DNA of 64,000 nucleotides from Bacteroidota bacterium (GTDB taxonomy: Bacteria; Bacteroidota; Bacteroidia; Bacteroidales; FEN-979), in NCBI GenBank assembly GCA_026391355.1, contig JAPLDH010000038.1:54878-118877 (forward strand), in the 5' to 3' direction. The position numbers were made by a program, and so were the translations under genes. Within the stretch, counting starts at the first letter, position 1. Every line of letters starts with the position of its first letter. The notes beneath the pieces were generated by a model. The model saw only the letters and a program-made list of their open reading frames with translations. It did not search any database and was not told the origin of the DNA. Shown here one piece after another: positions 46,192 through 54,470 of the stretch.

Positions 46192-47133
46192 TTAAAAAGG
46201 TGAATCTTCCAGGACAGGCTCCAGTACCGGAACTTCGCTGGTCGCTTCAGCCTTGGTTTTTTCTTCTGAAGCAGCGTAGGAAGAGTCAATGCCCAGGATA
46301 TAATCGGCAGACTTTTCAGCCCTGGCGGCAGCCCACATGATCCATTTCTGGTTGTCACGGAGAGCCGATGCCCATCCCTTGATGTAGGCAGCCGAGTTGC
46401 GGATATCCATGTCAAGGTGTGCAATACCGGCAAGGAATGAAGAACCGAGTTCAGCTATCAGTTCCTCTTTGCTATATGGAATATCACCATAGCTGTTCGA
46501 CATTCCGTCAAAGCGATTGAGCCGTTTGGGATGTCCGACCGAGTGGCAAAGTTCGTGGAACAGAACCCGGTAAAAAGCAGAAGATGTAGTGAAGTATTTC
46601 TTATCCGGGACAGAGATCAGGTCGGCAACCGGAGCATAAAATGCACGGTCGTCTTTGTCGGAGAAGATGATTTCCGGACGGCCTGCGTATCCTTCGATGA
46701 TTGATTCAGCCTCCAGGTGTTCATCGTTGACCTTTTCGTCAACAAGACTTTGAAGCTGGGCGATCTTTTGTTTACCCTGCTCGTCAAAGTCGGCCTGTTC
46801 GGAGTTAAAGACATGGTAAAACCTCAGAAGGAATGTCTTCTTTGTGACGCCGGTGGCTTCATCCTGTTCAATGCCGGTCTTCCAGAACACAACGATGGTG
46901 GATTTTTCGCCCTTGCGAACCTGTCCACCGTTGGAGCGGATCTGCTGGAATGTGCCATAAACCCGGCTCTTGTAGGGATCGGAGGAAAGCACCAGGCGAT
47001 TGATGCCCCGGTAGTAATGGCCATTCATGCTGACTGGCGAAGGAACCTGCCAAAGCTTCATCCAGCTTCCGGCTGTTTCGAGGTTGGCAATGATCTTCTC
47101 GGTGATGGTTGCGTAGATCTGTGAGTTATTCAT
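46192..47133 (-). CDS. ardC: ArdC-type antirestriction protein (ssDNA-binding plus metalloprotease)
   Basis: A 313-aa protein. The N-terminal ssDNA-binding domain (residues ~1-130: LETAGSWMKLWQVPSPVSMN, YRGINRLVLSS, WKTGI) is followed by a zincin-like metallopeptidase domain with HELCHSVGH (HExxH at ~192-196) and a downstream Glu in ELIAELGSSFLAG. ArdC proteins protect incoming plasmid DNA against type I restriction and related defences. The C-terminus (VLEPVLEDSPF) ends in an acidic-PF tip like SSB. A structured leader (copy 2) lies upstream and a terminator downstream. Confidence 0.9.
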   Translation of the reverse strand: MNNSQIYATITEKIIANLETAGSWMKLWQVPSPVSMNGHYYRGINRLVLSSDPYKSRVYGTFQQIRSNGGQVRKGEKSTIVVFWKTGIEQDEATGVTKKTFLLRFYHVFNSEQADFDEQGKQKIAQLQSLVDEKVNDEHLEAESIIEGYAGRPEIIFSDKDDRAFYAPVADLISVPDKKYFTTSSAFYRVLFHELCHSVGHPKRLNRFDGMSNSYGDIPYSKEELIAELGSSFLAGIAHLDMDIRNSAAYIKGWASALRDNQKWIMWAAARAEKSADYILGIDSSYAASEEKTKAEATSEVPVLEPVLEDSPF

Positions 47134-47189
47134 GATATCTGCCCGTGCCCTCGGGTCTTATTTAGGTTTCTGGCCCACCTGGTTAAAAT

Positions 47190-47375
47190 TGAAATTTTAG
47201 CCCAAGTGAATACCGAGAAAAATAAATAATGTCAAGGGTGCAGGTCAGATTGATTATCAATCTGAATACACTCGAAGAGCGACAATTCCAAAAGGAGGTC
47301 GCCCTTTACAGTTTTATAGCTGAAAGCGGATTTTTCGCAGGTAACTTTGCGGAAATTTCGAGTTTAATAAAGTGC
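47190..47375 (-). ncRNA. Structured leader, copy 2 (upstream of ardC)
   Basis: Hairpin A: GCGAC (47279-47283)/GTCGC (47298-47302) with inner TTCC/GGAGG pairing. Hairpin B: a perfect 9-bp stem at 47245-47265 (TCAGATTGA/TCAATCTGA). Distal motif CAAAGTTA (leftward reading) and a proximal CTCGGTATTC ... AAATTTC box match the other copies. Confidence 0.7.
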
Positions 47376-47495
47376 GCTGGCCAACGTCTTCTTTTTTGTG
47401 AACTGTGATCATTGTGGTTGATTGCCAGTATTTGGGATTGGTGATAGGTATGTAAATGATGGTTTAACCAAATATCCAAATTAAGATAGTGAACA

Positions 47496-48650
47496 TTAAA
47501 AACTATGTATCTCCAATTGACTATCTTGGATCTGATTTGAATGGTCAAAAGTTAATTTTTTGGTAGTATTCCCATTTATTTTCTTCGGACCAAAAAATGA
47601 CTCCAACCGGATTAATGTAATATATCTTGCCCCAGTACCTTGATAAAGGTTGTTAAAAACCCCCCAATTATCTAATATTTTAGTTTTAATTTCAATAGCT
47701 TCCTCCATTGTTTTTGTTTTTATAGCTAATACACAATCAGAAAGAGTGTATGTAATATCTTCTGATATTACACATATTTTGCTCGGATTTGGTGTGCCAA
47801 CTCTTGGAAGAAGGATGGCTGGCCCAATAACTTCTGACAACTTATTCTTAACTCTATAATTGAGGTTTTCAATTTGGTTGTTTCTGAGATTTGTAGAGTG
47901 AATGAAATATTTCCCATATCTATTATGCTTAATTGTGTTCATACTCACTTTGCCTCTGAATAGCGAAATATTCTTTGTTAGGATTGATATGTTATTAAAT
48001 TCAATTGAAATCCCAAGTTTTGTTCGATCATTGATTGAAACAAAGATTATACTGGGTGAACAATTTTTAAAATAGTTACCATTTGGAACCTCTAATATTT
48101 TTAGAAAATAATTTTCAACAAGGATATTCCACAATTTTTGATCTTTTTGTGAGTATGCAATGCTAATAGGTAATATTGCATATAATGATCCATTTAATGA
48201 AAGGTGTTTAATTGATTCAGCAAGAAATTTCATGGCAGTACTGACCCTATAAGCATTACCATCAAATTCTACATCGTGAATTGTTCCCCCTATGCATGAA
48301 AATGGTGGATTTAATAAAATTAAATCAAACCCATCATTTCTTGATTTTAGAATTTTGCAGCTTCTTTGTGATCGGACATTTAAAAAATCGCAAACCCCAA
48401 GTTTCCATTCTGGATGATTAACTTTTACTGATTTTATTGATTTTTTAGAAATATCTGTACCAAAGCAGTTAATATCTGGCCATTTTTTTAATGCAGCCCT
48501 GATAAGTTCCCCATCACCAATGCAAAAATCGATGACACTTTTAATGCGAGTTTTCTTAACATGTTTAATAAGTCTGACCGCTAAATCTGAAGGCGTATAA
48601 TATGAATCTATCAAAGCTATTTCTCCTTTAAAAGTTTGTATACAGAACAT
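47496..48650 (-). CDS. N6-adenine DNA methyltransferase-like protein
   Basis: A 384-aa protein. Motif I DFCIGDGELIRAALK (~40-54) and motif IV LILLNPPFS (~108-116) identify a class I N6-adenine methylase of the Eco57I/TaqI type; YYTPSDLAVRLIKHV (~17-31) is the motif X region. The C-terminal half (ENLNYRVKNKLSEVIGPAIL, RVGTPNPSKICVISEDITYT) looks like a target-recognition domain. It has no nuclease domain. It overlaps the upstream gene by 34 bp and is the last gene of the four-gene operon. It may provide modification or act as a sensor of methylation state. Confidence 0.85.
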   Translation of the reverse strand: MFCIQTFKGEIALIDSYYTPSDLAVRLIKHVKKTRIKSVIDFCIGDGELIRAALKKWPDINCFGTDISKKSIKSVKVNHPEWKLGVCDFLNVRSQRSCKILKSRNDGFDLILLNPPFSCIGGTIHDVEFDGNAYRVSTAMKFLAESIKHLSLNGSLYAILPISIAYSQKDQKLWNILVENYFLKILEVPNGNYFKNCSPSIIFVSINDRTKLGISIEFNNISILTKNISLFRGKVSMNTIKHNRYGKYFIHSTNLRNNQIENLNYRVKNKLSEVIGPAILLPRVGTPNPSKICVISEDITYTLSDCVLAIKTKTMEEAIEIKTKILDNWGVFNNLYQGTGARYITLIRLESFFGPKKINGNTTKKLTFDHSNQIQDSQLEIHSF

Positions 48651-49567
48651 TCTATTATTTTACCCACACCATCAGTTCTTTTTTTTACTCTTTTGGGATT
48701 ATCGTAGATTAACTCAACTTTTAATGGATGTTTAATTGCGAATAATATTGCTCCTATTGCATGGGGTTTGGTTCCAATTGGTGCAATCTTTAATCTACCA
48801 GATGGACTTGATTTAAGCATTTTCGCTAAAAGAGTATAAATATCAACAATAGAATTTGCAGCCGCATACTTTATATTGCACCAAATATCCTTATCATCTA
48901 AAGGTCGGCGATTCCCCCAATAAGCGACAAATGGGTATTCTGCCCTAAACCCGGGGACACCAATAACAGGGTAGATTGTCCCTTTCGTAGGTTGAATATT
49001 TTCCAAAATATATTTAAACCTACCACCTTCAAATCCCAAAAGTGCAATAAAGAATGTATCTTTACTTCCATATGGGATTATTGATGAAAAACCAGGTAGT
49101 GGCTCAATACCCTCAATTCTTTCCGAAAGATCGTTGAAAATACCCTCTGTGCTAAATTGGATTACCTTGTAGGTGGCCGGTTCTGCATATATAATTTTAA
49201 TATCTTTAAATTTTAATTGTTTAAAGCACTTGTAAGCATTTTTGAGTAATGCTGCACAAATTCTATTGTTTAAGCCACTTGAGTCAATATAAATTAATGA
49301 GGATTTATAAGGAGATAAAAATCCTTTCATACTATCGCTACTTCTTAGATTATACTCCGTGTTTGAAGATATATCTAAAATAATATCATGTGCGATTTCC
49401 TTAATTTCGACAAATCGAACAAAATGTGAATACTTTGAAATCAAATCTTCAGCAATATAGCTGCGCCCTTCAGTTGAATGTCCATAAAAATAAGTACAAT
49501 TATTTTCTGGGAGAAACTCATTTAAACTTGAATAGACGGTTGAGTATAGATAATTATCTTTAATCAT
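48617..49567 (-). CDS. Unrecognised protein with CARF-like GTK motif
   Basis: A 316-aa protein. ATG 49567 overlaps the stop of the ATPase gene (ATGATTAA), so it is preferred to 49648. It looks alpha/beta. The N-terminal half has STVYSSLNEFLPENNCTYFY, SSLIYIDSSGLNNRICAALL and IKIIYAEPATYK. A late block, KIAPIGTKPHAIGAILFAI (~residues 258-276), resembles the GTK-x-M loop that binds nucleotide ligands in CARF/Csm6-like Rossmann domains, followed by KVELIYDNPKRVKKRT. No Pfam family is recalled. A nucleotide-sensing role is only a hypothesis. Confidence 0.6.
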   Translation of the reverse strand: MIKDNYLYSTVYSSLNEFLPENNCTYFYGHSTEGRSYIAEDLISKYSHFVRFVEIKEIAHDIILDISSNTEYNLRSSDSMKGFLSPYKSSLIYIDSSGLNNRICAALLKNAYKCFKQLKFKDIKIIYAEPATYKVIQFSTEGIFNDLSERIEGIEPLPGFSSIIPYGSKDTFFIALLGFEGGRFKYILENIQPTKGTIYPVIGVPGFRAEYPFVAYWGNRRPLDDKDIWCNIKYAAANSIVDIYTLLAKMLKSSPSGRLKIAPIGTKPHAIGAILFAIKHPLKVELIYDNPKRVKKRTDGVGKIIECSVYKLLKEK

Positions 49568-51446
49568 TAAAGTAATTTTCAAACATTGATAATTGTTTTG
49601 GCAATGGGCTTCCAGCTTCTGATGAAAAAGGGACCTTATATCTTTCAAGAATAGATTTTATTCTTTCTTTTGGTTTATTAATTATACCTAAAAAATCTTC
49701 TTGATTTATCGTTAATTTTCGTTTCCTTCTATGGCTAAAAACAAAAAACGCCGCATAGATGGGATGTACAGTGTATATATATTCTCTCGTATGCGATGCA
49801 TCAGTAAGTTTATTGCCGGGTATTCTTATGAATGCCAAGTGCATTATAGCGGCAGTTAAAATATCTTGGCATTCTTTTGAAAGACTCTCTGAGTTTTCAA
49901 AAGAGAACTGGTTTCTTTCTGGGGCGAACTTCCCCTCCACACTCGAAAGAACGTTAAAGATCCTACCAAAACCAAGTAATAATTTTATTAATTGCGAACC
50001 ATTTTTTGAAAGGCCCTCTAATTCCATTAGATTTTTTTCCCCTGTTTCTTGAGCTGCTATTGTTTGATTTTTCACACTTACCGGCTTATGCAAAGGTTCT
50101 TCGTCATTTATATGGATTTCATACGCACGATAAATAAGTTCCATTAAATAACGAATATTCCCCTGAGATAACTTAATATAAGTATTCCAACCAGCATAAT
50201 ATTTTTGGATACCAACTTTCCCTCTTCCTTTATGAATTTTAAAAAGCATCTCATATTTATAATTTTCATAACGCTGATCCCATTCTTTGGTGTTTTCAGT
50301 ATAATGAATAATAGCAGTAGTCAACGACATATCGTGCCACTTGGCCCAATATGCCAAAAGAAAGAGGTATAACTCAGGTAAATGTTTAACTTTCTCGTAT
50401 ACATCTTTTGGCACATCTTCATAGCTGAATAAATAGTTTGTTTTATCAACACCAAGAAGGATTGCTTCTTTTTCTATGGTTATACTCTCAAGGGCATTTT
50501 CGATATCATATTTCCTACTTTCATCTTCATTTGAAAATAACTGCGAAATTCTTTGTTGACAAACATTTTTTGCAAACTCGGAAAAATACGAATCTTGAAA
50601 TTCTTTTTCAATCCTAATCAAAACGTAATCAGCAGGGTCATGAAGTAATTCATTAGTATTGAGAGTGTGCTTTATGCGCCATCCGAGCTCTCTTACACCT
50701 ATTTTAAAGGTATAATATTCTGTTGTATGTTTTATTAATGTATTGATAATTTGTTGCTGATAGTCATCATAATTTTCATATTCATCAATCAAAATAAAAA
50801 ATATTTTTTCTTTATACTGTGATAGTTGCAATACCTGTTCGGTGATTATTGTGATTGGGACTCCTGACATTGAAAGTAAAGAAAGAATATCTCCTTTTGA
50901 GCTGTTTATCTTTGATTGAAACTCTACTATTTTATAATTGATTAGCTTCAATAATTTATCTTGATTATCAGCTTTCTCTATTATATTTAATGATCTAGCA
51001 ATAAGGTCACACGCAAAACGTCCTAGTTGTTCACCTTCAGGATTTTTTTCGTCATGCCACTTTAAAAAAACTAGGATTTCTCGACAAATGAAAAGGTTAA
51101 AATAGTGTGCAAAGATTTTCATCCATACTTCATCTGAGATTCCACCCCCTGCGAATGATCTGACTTGGTTTGTATCGACCCTATGATATAATCCAATAAA
51201 GTTACTCTTGTCAAATCCGACTATATCGTTTTTTGTTAAAGCAAACTGCCCTTGATAAGATAACCCCCTTAATACTGTTGTCTTGCCTGTACCCCGACCT
51301 CCTTCTAACACGCACGGTCTATTATCTTTCAATTCAGGGAAATATGATGGTTCCGCAAACAAATCAAATATTTTCCCACTCAGCCATTCAGCTTTATAAC
51401 TGCCGAATAAACCATTCAATTTTTCTAACTCATTATTCTTGCTCAT
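49560..51446 (-). CDS. ORC/CDC6-like P-loop ATPase
   Basis: A 628-aa protein. ATG 51446 overlaps the previous stop as ATGA, so the alternative at 51479 is less likely. Walker A is LEGGRGTGKTTVLRGL (~47-62). Walker B is IFFILIDEYENY (~216-227), followed by arginine-containing HTTEYYTFKIGVRELGWRIK. A long helical C-terminal region with YAGWNTYIKLSQGNIRYLME (winged-helix lead) follows. The build fits STAND/ORC-like ATPases used as sensors or switches in conflict systems. It is translationally coupled to the genes on both sides. Confidence 0.8.
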   Translation of the reverse strand: MSKNNELEKLNGLFGSYKAEWLSGKIFDLFAEPSYFPELKDNRPCVLEGGRGTGKTTVLRGLSYQGQFALTKNDIVGFDKSNFIGLYHRVDTNQVRSFAGGGISDEVWMKIFAHYFNLFICREILVFLKWHDEKNPEGEQLGRFACDLIARSLNIIEKADNQDKLLKLINYKIVEFQSKINSSKGDILSLLSMSGVPITIITEQVLQLSQYKEKIFFILIDEYENYDDYQQQIINTLIKHTTEYYTFKIGVRELGWRIKHTLNTNELLHDPADYVLIRIEKEFQDSYFSEFAKNVCQQRISQLFSNEDESRKYDIENALESITIEKEAILLGVDKTNYLFSYEDVPKDVYEKVKHLPELYLFLLAYWAKWHDMSLTTAIIHYTENTKEWDQRYENYKYEMLFKIHKGRGKVGIQKYYAGWNTYIKLSQGNIRYLMELIYRAYEIHINDEEPLHKPVSVKNQTIAAQETGEKNLMELEGLSKNGSQLIKLLLGFGRIFNVLSSVEGKFAPERNQFSFENSESLSKECQDILTAAIMHLAFIRIPGNKLTDASHTREYIYTVHPIYAAFFVFSHRRKRKLTINQEDFLGIINKPKERIKSILERYKVPFSSEAGSPLPKQLSMFENYFND

Positions 51447-52363
51447 CTTGTATACGTTTTTTTGAATAACGGGATCCATTTATCATGACACCAATAAAAA
51501 AATGAAGGCACTGCGTCTGGGGCACCGTGTTCAAATTTAAGTGCTAAACCTTGCATCCCGAATCCTTTTTCATCTTGAGTGTGATGTCCACCGGTTGAGG
51601 GAATGCCAAGATCATGACTTTTTTTGAGTATTAACTTTACTCCATCCTTATATAACTTATCGTCACCATTCCAGCAATAGCATTCGGAATTGAATAAATT
51701 ATACTCAGGACCTAGAATGTGGCATGGAGTGCAAATAAGCGAAGTGCATGTTTTGGTTAGGATTTCATAACCAGAAAGGTTTACAATAAGAGGGGCATAA
51801 ATAAAAATATGTCCCTGGCTTTCACATATTTCCTTTAATGTTTTATGATTATAATCATTTTTTATTAAATTCCATGCATTATAACACTGAGAACCAGATC
51901 CAACAAAATCATCTACTAAAATGATTGGAGTCGGATTACTCAAACCTTCCAAAATTTTAGGGATTTCAACGAAATCAACGATTCTTGCTTCCGGAATTTC
52001 AAGAACATCTCTCATTTTTCGTGAAAAAATATGTCCACTATCAGTTGTGTGAGGGTTTTCTCCGGGGATATAACTATAGTAGCACCGATCAAAAAAATCG
52101 TCATGCTTCCAATCAGGAAGTGTTTTTGATAAGTAATGACCAGCTCTTTCAATCGAAGTTAGCAACATCTGGTCAACCATTTTTTGTGGGTAATATTTAA
52201 AAAAGTCTAAAATATGACAAGCAATTTCCTTTTCCTTTTTAGTTTTAAAATTACTGAGCCATCCTGAATAATTTAAATCATCGGTTAGGGGCCAAACTTG
52301 AACAGATTGAAAGAATTTTGCTCTATCAAGTGTCACATTTTTATTACCTTCTGTCAAAGTCAT
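51443..52363 (-). CDS. Phosphoribosyltransferase-fold protein
   Basis: A 306-aa protein. The block TPIILVDDFVGSGSQCYNAW (~143-162) is a PRPP-binding loop of the type I PRTase fold (hydrophobic strand, DD, then GSGSQ). A helical N-terminal cap (residues 1-120) and a C-terminal extension with CTPCHILGPEYNLFNSECYC and GIPSTGGHHTQDEKGFGMQG are not part of housekeeping PRTases, which are about 200 residues. I recall a PRTase-CE family linked with ORC-CDC6-like ATPases in predicted conflict systems, and this gene pair fits it. It is the first gene of the operon. Confidence 0.75.
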   Translation of the reverse strand: MTLTEGNKNVTLDRAKFFQSVQVWPLTDDLNYSGWLSNFKTKKEKEIACHILDFFKYYPQKMVDQMLLTSIERAGHYLSKTLPDWKHDDFFDRCYYSYIPGENPHTTDSGHIFSRKMRDVLEIPEARIVDFVEIPKILEGLSNPTPIILVDDFVGSGSQCYNAWNLIKNDYNHKTLKEICESQGHIFIYAPLIVNLSGYEILTKTCTSLICTPCHILGPEYNLFNSECYCWNGDDKLYKDGVKLILKKSHDLGIPSTGGHHTQDEKGFGMQGLALKFEHGAPDAVPSFFYWCHDKWIPLFKKTYTR

Positions 52364-52640
52364 ATGATTGTTATCAATTATTATTGGAAGTAAAATTAAG
52401 CCAAAATTCCAATATCACCACCATTGTGGTTTATATCTTAGGCTAACTACTCTTTGCTAGGATTAAGAGATACCTGCATTGTTAAAGATGTTACACGGAA
52501 AATTAAAGATTGTCTGAAGTATAGTATGACTAAAAAGAGGTGATATAGATAAGTGGATAACTGAAGGTGTAGGTTAGCAATACAGGAGATCGAGGATTCA
52601 GTGAGAAATTTTACTATCAGGAGGATTCGAAAATATTAAA
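52364..52640. other. Upstream region of the PRTase operon
   Basis: A 277-bp non-coding stretch. A small dyad ACCAC/GTGGT with CATT loop lies at 52417-52430, 54 bp before the PRTase start, and could be an operator. No TAnnTTTG box is clear. Confidence 0.4.
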
Positions 52641-52641
52641 A

Positions 52642-52674
52642 GCCCCGGTACCGATAGCTTTCGGTGCCCAGGGC
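52642..52674 (-). terminator. Terminator-like hairpin of a radC 3' remnant
   Basis: GCCCCGGTACCGA pairs imperfectly with TCGGTGCCCAGGGC and is followed leftward by TTTTAATA. Nearly the same hairpin occurs at 53772-53804, also just after a radC end. Confidence 0.65.
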
Positions 52675-52681
52675 TTGGGTT

Positions 52682-52810
52682 CTATAAAGCACTTTCACCA
52701 GCGAAGGAATAATACGGGTCATCACGCATAGCCGCCGATGTTTCAGGAAATATATTGCGCCTGGTTTGGTCTGAAAGGTAAAGCCATTCCTTTAATACAG
52801 GAGGATTCAC
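52682..52810 (-). pseudogene. AbiEii toxin stub fused to a radC 3' remnant
   Basis: GTG 52810 overlaps the AbiEi stop (GTGA) and reads VNPPVLKEWLYLSDQTRRNI, then FPETSAAMRDDPYYSFAGES, AL, stop. The first 30 residues look like the N-terminus of an AbiEii nucleotidyltransferase toxin (EWL-x-LS-x-x-x-R), in the normal place after AbiEi. The last 13 (DDPYYSFAGESAL) match the RadC C-terminus (DDRFYSFADEGAL), and about 42 nt align at roughly 80% identity. The toxin body is absent. Confidence 0.65.
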
Positions 52811-53418
52811 GCCTTGTTATCATCTAACACCTGTTGCATGATTTGCCTGATCCATTCCGGAGCAAGTCGTATATCATGCAGGAGATGAGTAGGTTTTTCT
52901 TTTTTTAGCAATGACTGAATTTTTTCTATTTCATTGGTTGTCGCTTTGTCCTTGCCAATAGTTTTTAAAGCCTGTATAACAAAACTGCTAATGGCACCAA
53001 TAGCAATCACATTTTTAGGAGTGGTTTTTTTGAAGGTGATAGTTCTCTTACCAACTTTAATTTTTCGGGCTGCTCCATCGGTAAGATACACCAGATTCAT
53101 AGGTACCTGTGTAGACAGACCCAGCCTGTTCATGGCATATACTCCTGTGGGTATAATCCGGGCTTTGTCTCTCCTTGCGATGGCTTTGGCAATAGTTTCA
53201 ATGCTGGGGGTGACCGGGCCGATAACAGGGTCTATCTCCGGCCTTACATAAATGCCTGTTGCAACTCTTACTAATTCGCCATATTTCACAAGACGTTGCA
53301 ATGCTTTACGGACAGCTTCTGAATTGCCTTTTGAAATGAAATCATCACCAAAAAATAGCGTACCCCTTCTGGCTTTTTTAATTTTTGTAAGTATCTGAAT
53401 TACAATATTAATATTCAT
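52807..53418 (-). CDS. AbiEi-family antitoxin (DUF6088-like)
   Basis: A 203-aa protein; ATG 53418 (MNINIVIQILTKIKKARRGT) is preferred, since the longer frame to 53463 runs through the operator palindrome. Winged-HTH N-terminus (FISKGNSEAVRKALQRLVKY, GELVRVATGIYVRPEIDP) and the AbiEi core (GVYAMNRLGLSTQVPMNLVY, then LTDGAARKIKVGKRTI). AbiEi antitoxins counter the AbiEii nucleotidyltransferase and autorepress their operon. Here the toxin gene survives only as a 42-codon stub, so the antitoxin is an orphan. Confidence 0.8.
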   Translation of the reverse strand: MNINIVIQILTKIKKARRGTLFFGDDFISKGNSEAVRKALQRLVKYGELVRVATGIYVRPEIDPVIGPVTPSIETIAKAIARRDKARIIPTGVYAMNRLGLSTQVPMNLVYLTDGAARKIKVGKRTITFKKTTPKNVIAIGAISSFVIQALKTIGKDKATTNEIEKIQSLLKKEKPTHLLHDIRLAPEWIRQIMQQVLDDNKA

Positions 53419-53434
53419 TTTATGTGAATTTAAT

Positions 53435-53461
53435 GTCCCAAATTTAGTAAATATTTGGGAC
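53435..53461. promoter_or_regulatory. Palindromic operator of the abiE operon
   Basis: Perfect 9-bp arms GTCCCAAAT/ATTTGGGAC with a 9-bp spacer, 17 bp upstream of the AbiEi ATG. AbiEi proteins are known to bind inverted repeats in their own promoter. Confidence 0.65.
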
Positions 53462-53471
53462 ACTGATATTA

Positions 53472-53520
53472 AATTTGCTGTAATCCTTTATCTTTTTTGT
53501 GATTTTATTGTTGGCTTCCA
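53472..53520 (-). pseudogene. Internal radC fragment
   Basis: GTGATTTTATTGTTGGCTTC and the preceding ~25 nt match intact radC at 54617-54667 with about 80% identity. It lies directly upstream of the AbiE module, as if the module had split a radC copy near its 3' end. Confidence 0.6.
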
Positions 53521-53768
53521 ACAAACGCCAGTAAACGAAAATACTGGCAAATGTTTGAAATCATAGGTTTCATTCATACTCGTTAACTACCTTTAAAGTC
53601 AGTGTCGGATTGGATGGTTGGACAAGTCATGCCTAGATAGGTCACAAGTGGGATCCAGCCGCTTAATGAGAAAAATTAAAACATAATTCCGGAATCAGGT
53701 ACAATTGCACCTACCTCATCTTTAAACATCACGAATAGTGATAATTACAAAGTGTCCGCATAAATATA
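53521..53768. other. Spacer without recognised gene
   Basis: About 250 bp. A short hairpin CCAGTA/TACTGG (53527-53546) is the only visible structure. Confidence 0.4.
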
Positions 53769-53771
53769 AAA

Positions 53772-53896
53772 GCCGTGGTACCGATAACCTTCGGTGCACG
53801 GGGCCTGGATTCTACAAAACACCTTCATCGGCAAAAGAATAAAACCGGTCATCTCCGACAACGATATAGTCCAGGCCAGCCACATCGAGCGGTTAG
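53772..53896 (-). pseudogene. radC 3'-end remnant with its terminator
   Basis: Leftward reading gives LDVAGLDYIVVGDDRFYSFA, DEGVL, stop at 53812, the exact RadC C-terminus. The hairpin at 53772-53804 follows. Similarity to radC is lost beyond ~53896, where the HTH gene's upstream region begins. Confidence 0.8.
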
Positions 53897-54019
53897 CTAT
53901 CATGACTTTTCGCAATTATATCCTCAGAAATATAAAAATTTGAGAAATGACGTTCCATAAAATAAATGAGATCAGCAATAAAAATTGCCTTGGCATGTCA
54001 AACGTATATTTCAAATTTA

Positions 54020-54409
54020 ATGCATATGGAAAGAGAAAACACTTTTGAATCCGCACTTATAGAATTTTTATCTCCAATCATTGAGAAGGCTTTAGAAAGA
54101 GTTCTTGCTCGAACTCAGGGGTTGAGACAAGAACCGGTGAAAATAAAACCCTATCCGGACCTTTTTGATATTAAAATGACCGCTGAATATTTGCACTTAG
54201 CTGTCCCAACGATTTATGGACTGGTTCAACGGGCGACAATCCCATTTTATAAGAAAGGGAAACGACTTTACTTCAAGAAAGAGGATCTTGAAAAGTGGAT
54301 AGAGACAGGCCGAAAGTCTACAATTGAGGAGATTGGCGAGGGAGTAAGGCAATTTTATCTGAATGAGGGACTAAAAAAGAAAGATAATAGAAAGATAGTG
54401 AAAAAATGA
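54020..54409 (+). CDS. Excisionase-type helix-turn-helix protein
   Basis: A 129-aa protein starting at ATG 54020 or 54026. The HTH_17/MerR-like domain (LFDIKMTAEYLHLAVPTIYG, then LVQRATIPFYKKGKRLYFKK) is closely related to the HTH protein at 60724-61059. The N-terminal helix (FLSPIIEKALERVLARTQ) may dimerise. It is transcribed opposite to most of the island and ends at a bidirectional terminator shared with radC. Likely a DNA-binding accessory or regulator of the element. Confidence 0.8.
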   Translation: MHMERENTFESALIEFLSPIIEKALERVLARTQGLRQEPVKIKPYPDLFDIKMTAEYLHLAVPTIYGLVQRATIPFYKKGKRLYFKKEDLEKWIETGRKSTIEEIGEGVRQFYLNEGLKKKDNRKIVKK

Positions 54410-54470
54410 CAATCGTTCTCATTTATCTCAAGCCCGTCATCAATCAGTTCCTTGAAGGCAAGAAGGTTTA

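Noticed and set aside
52618..52808. 11-bp direct repeat CAGGAGGATTC at 52618 and 52798, possible target-site duplication
   Set aside because: Too short, and the interval (a radC remnant and hairpin) carries no transposase or terminal inverted repeats.
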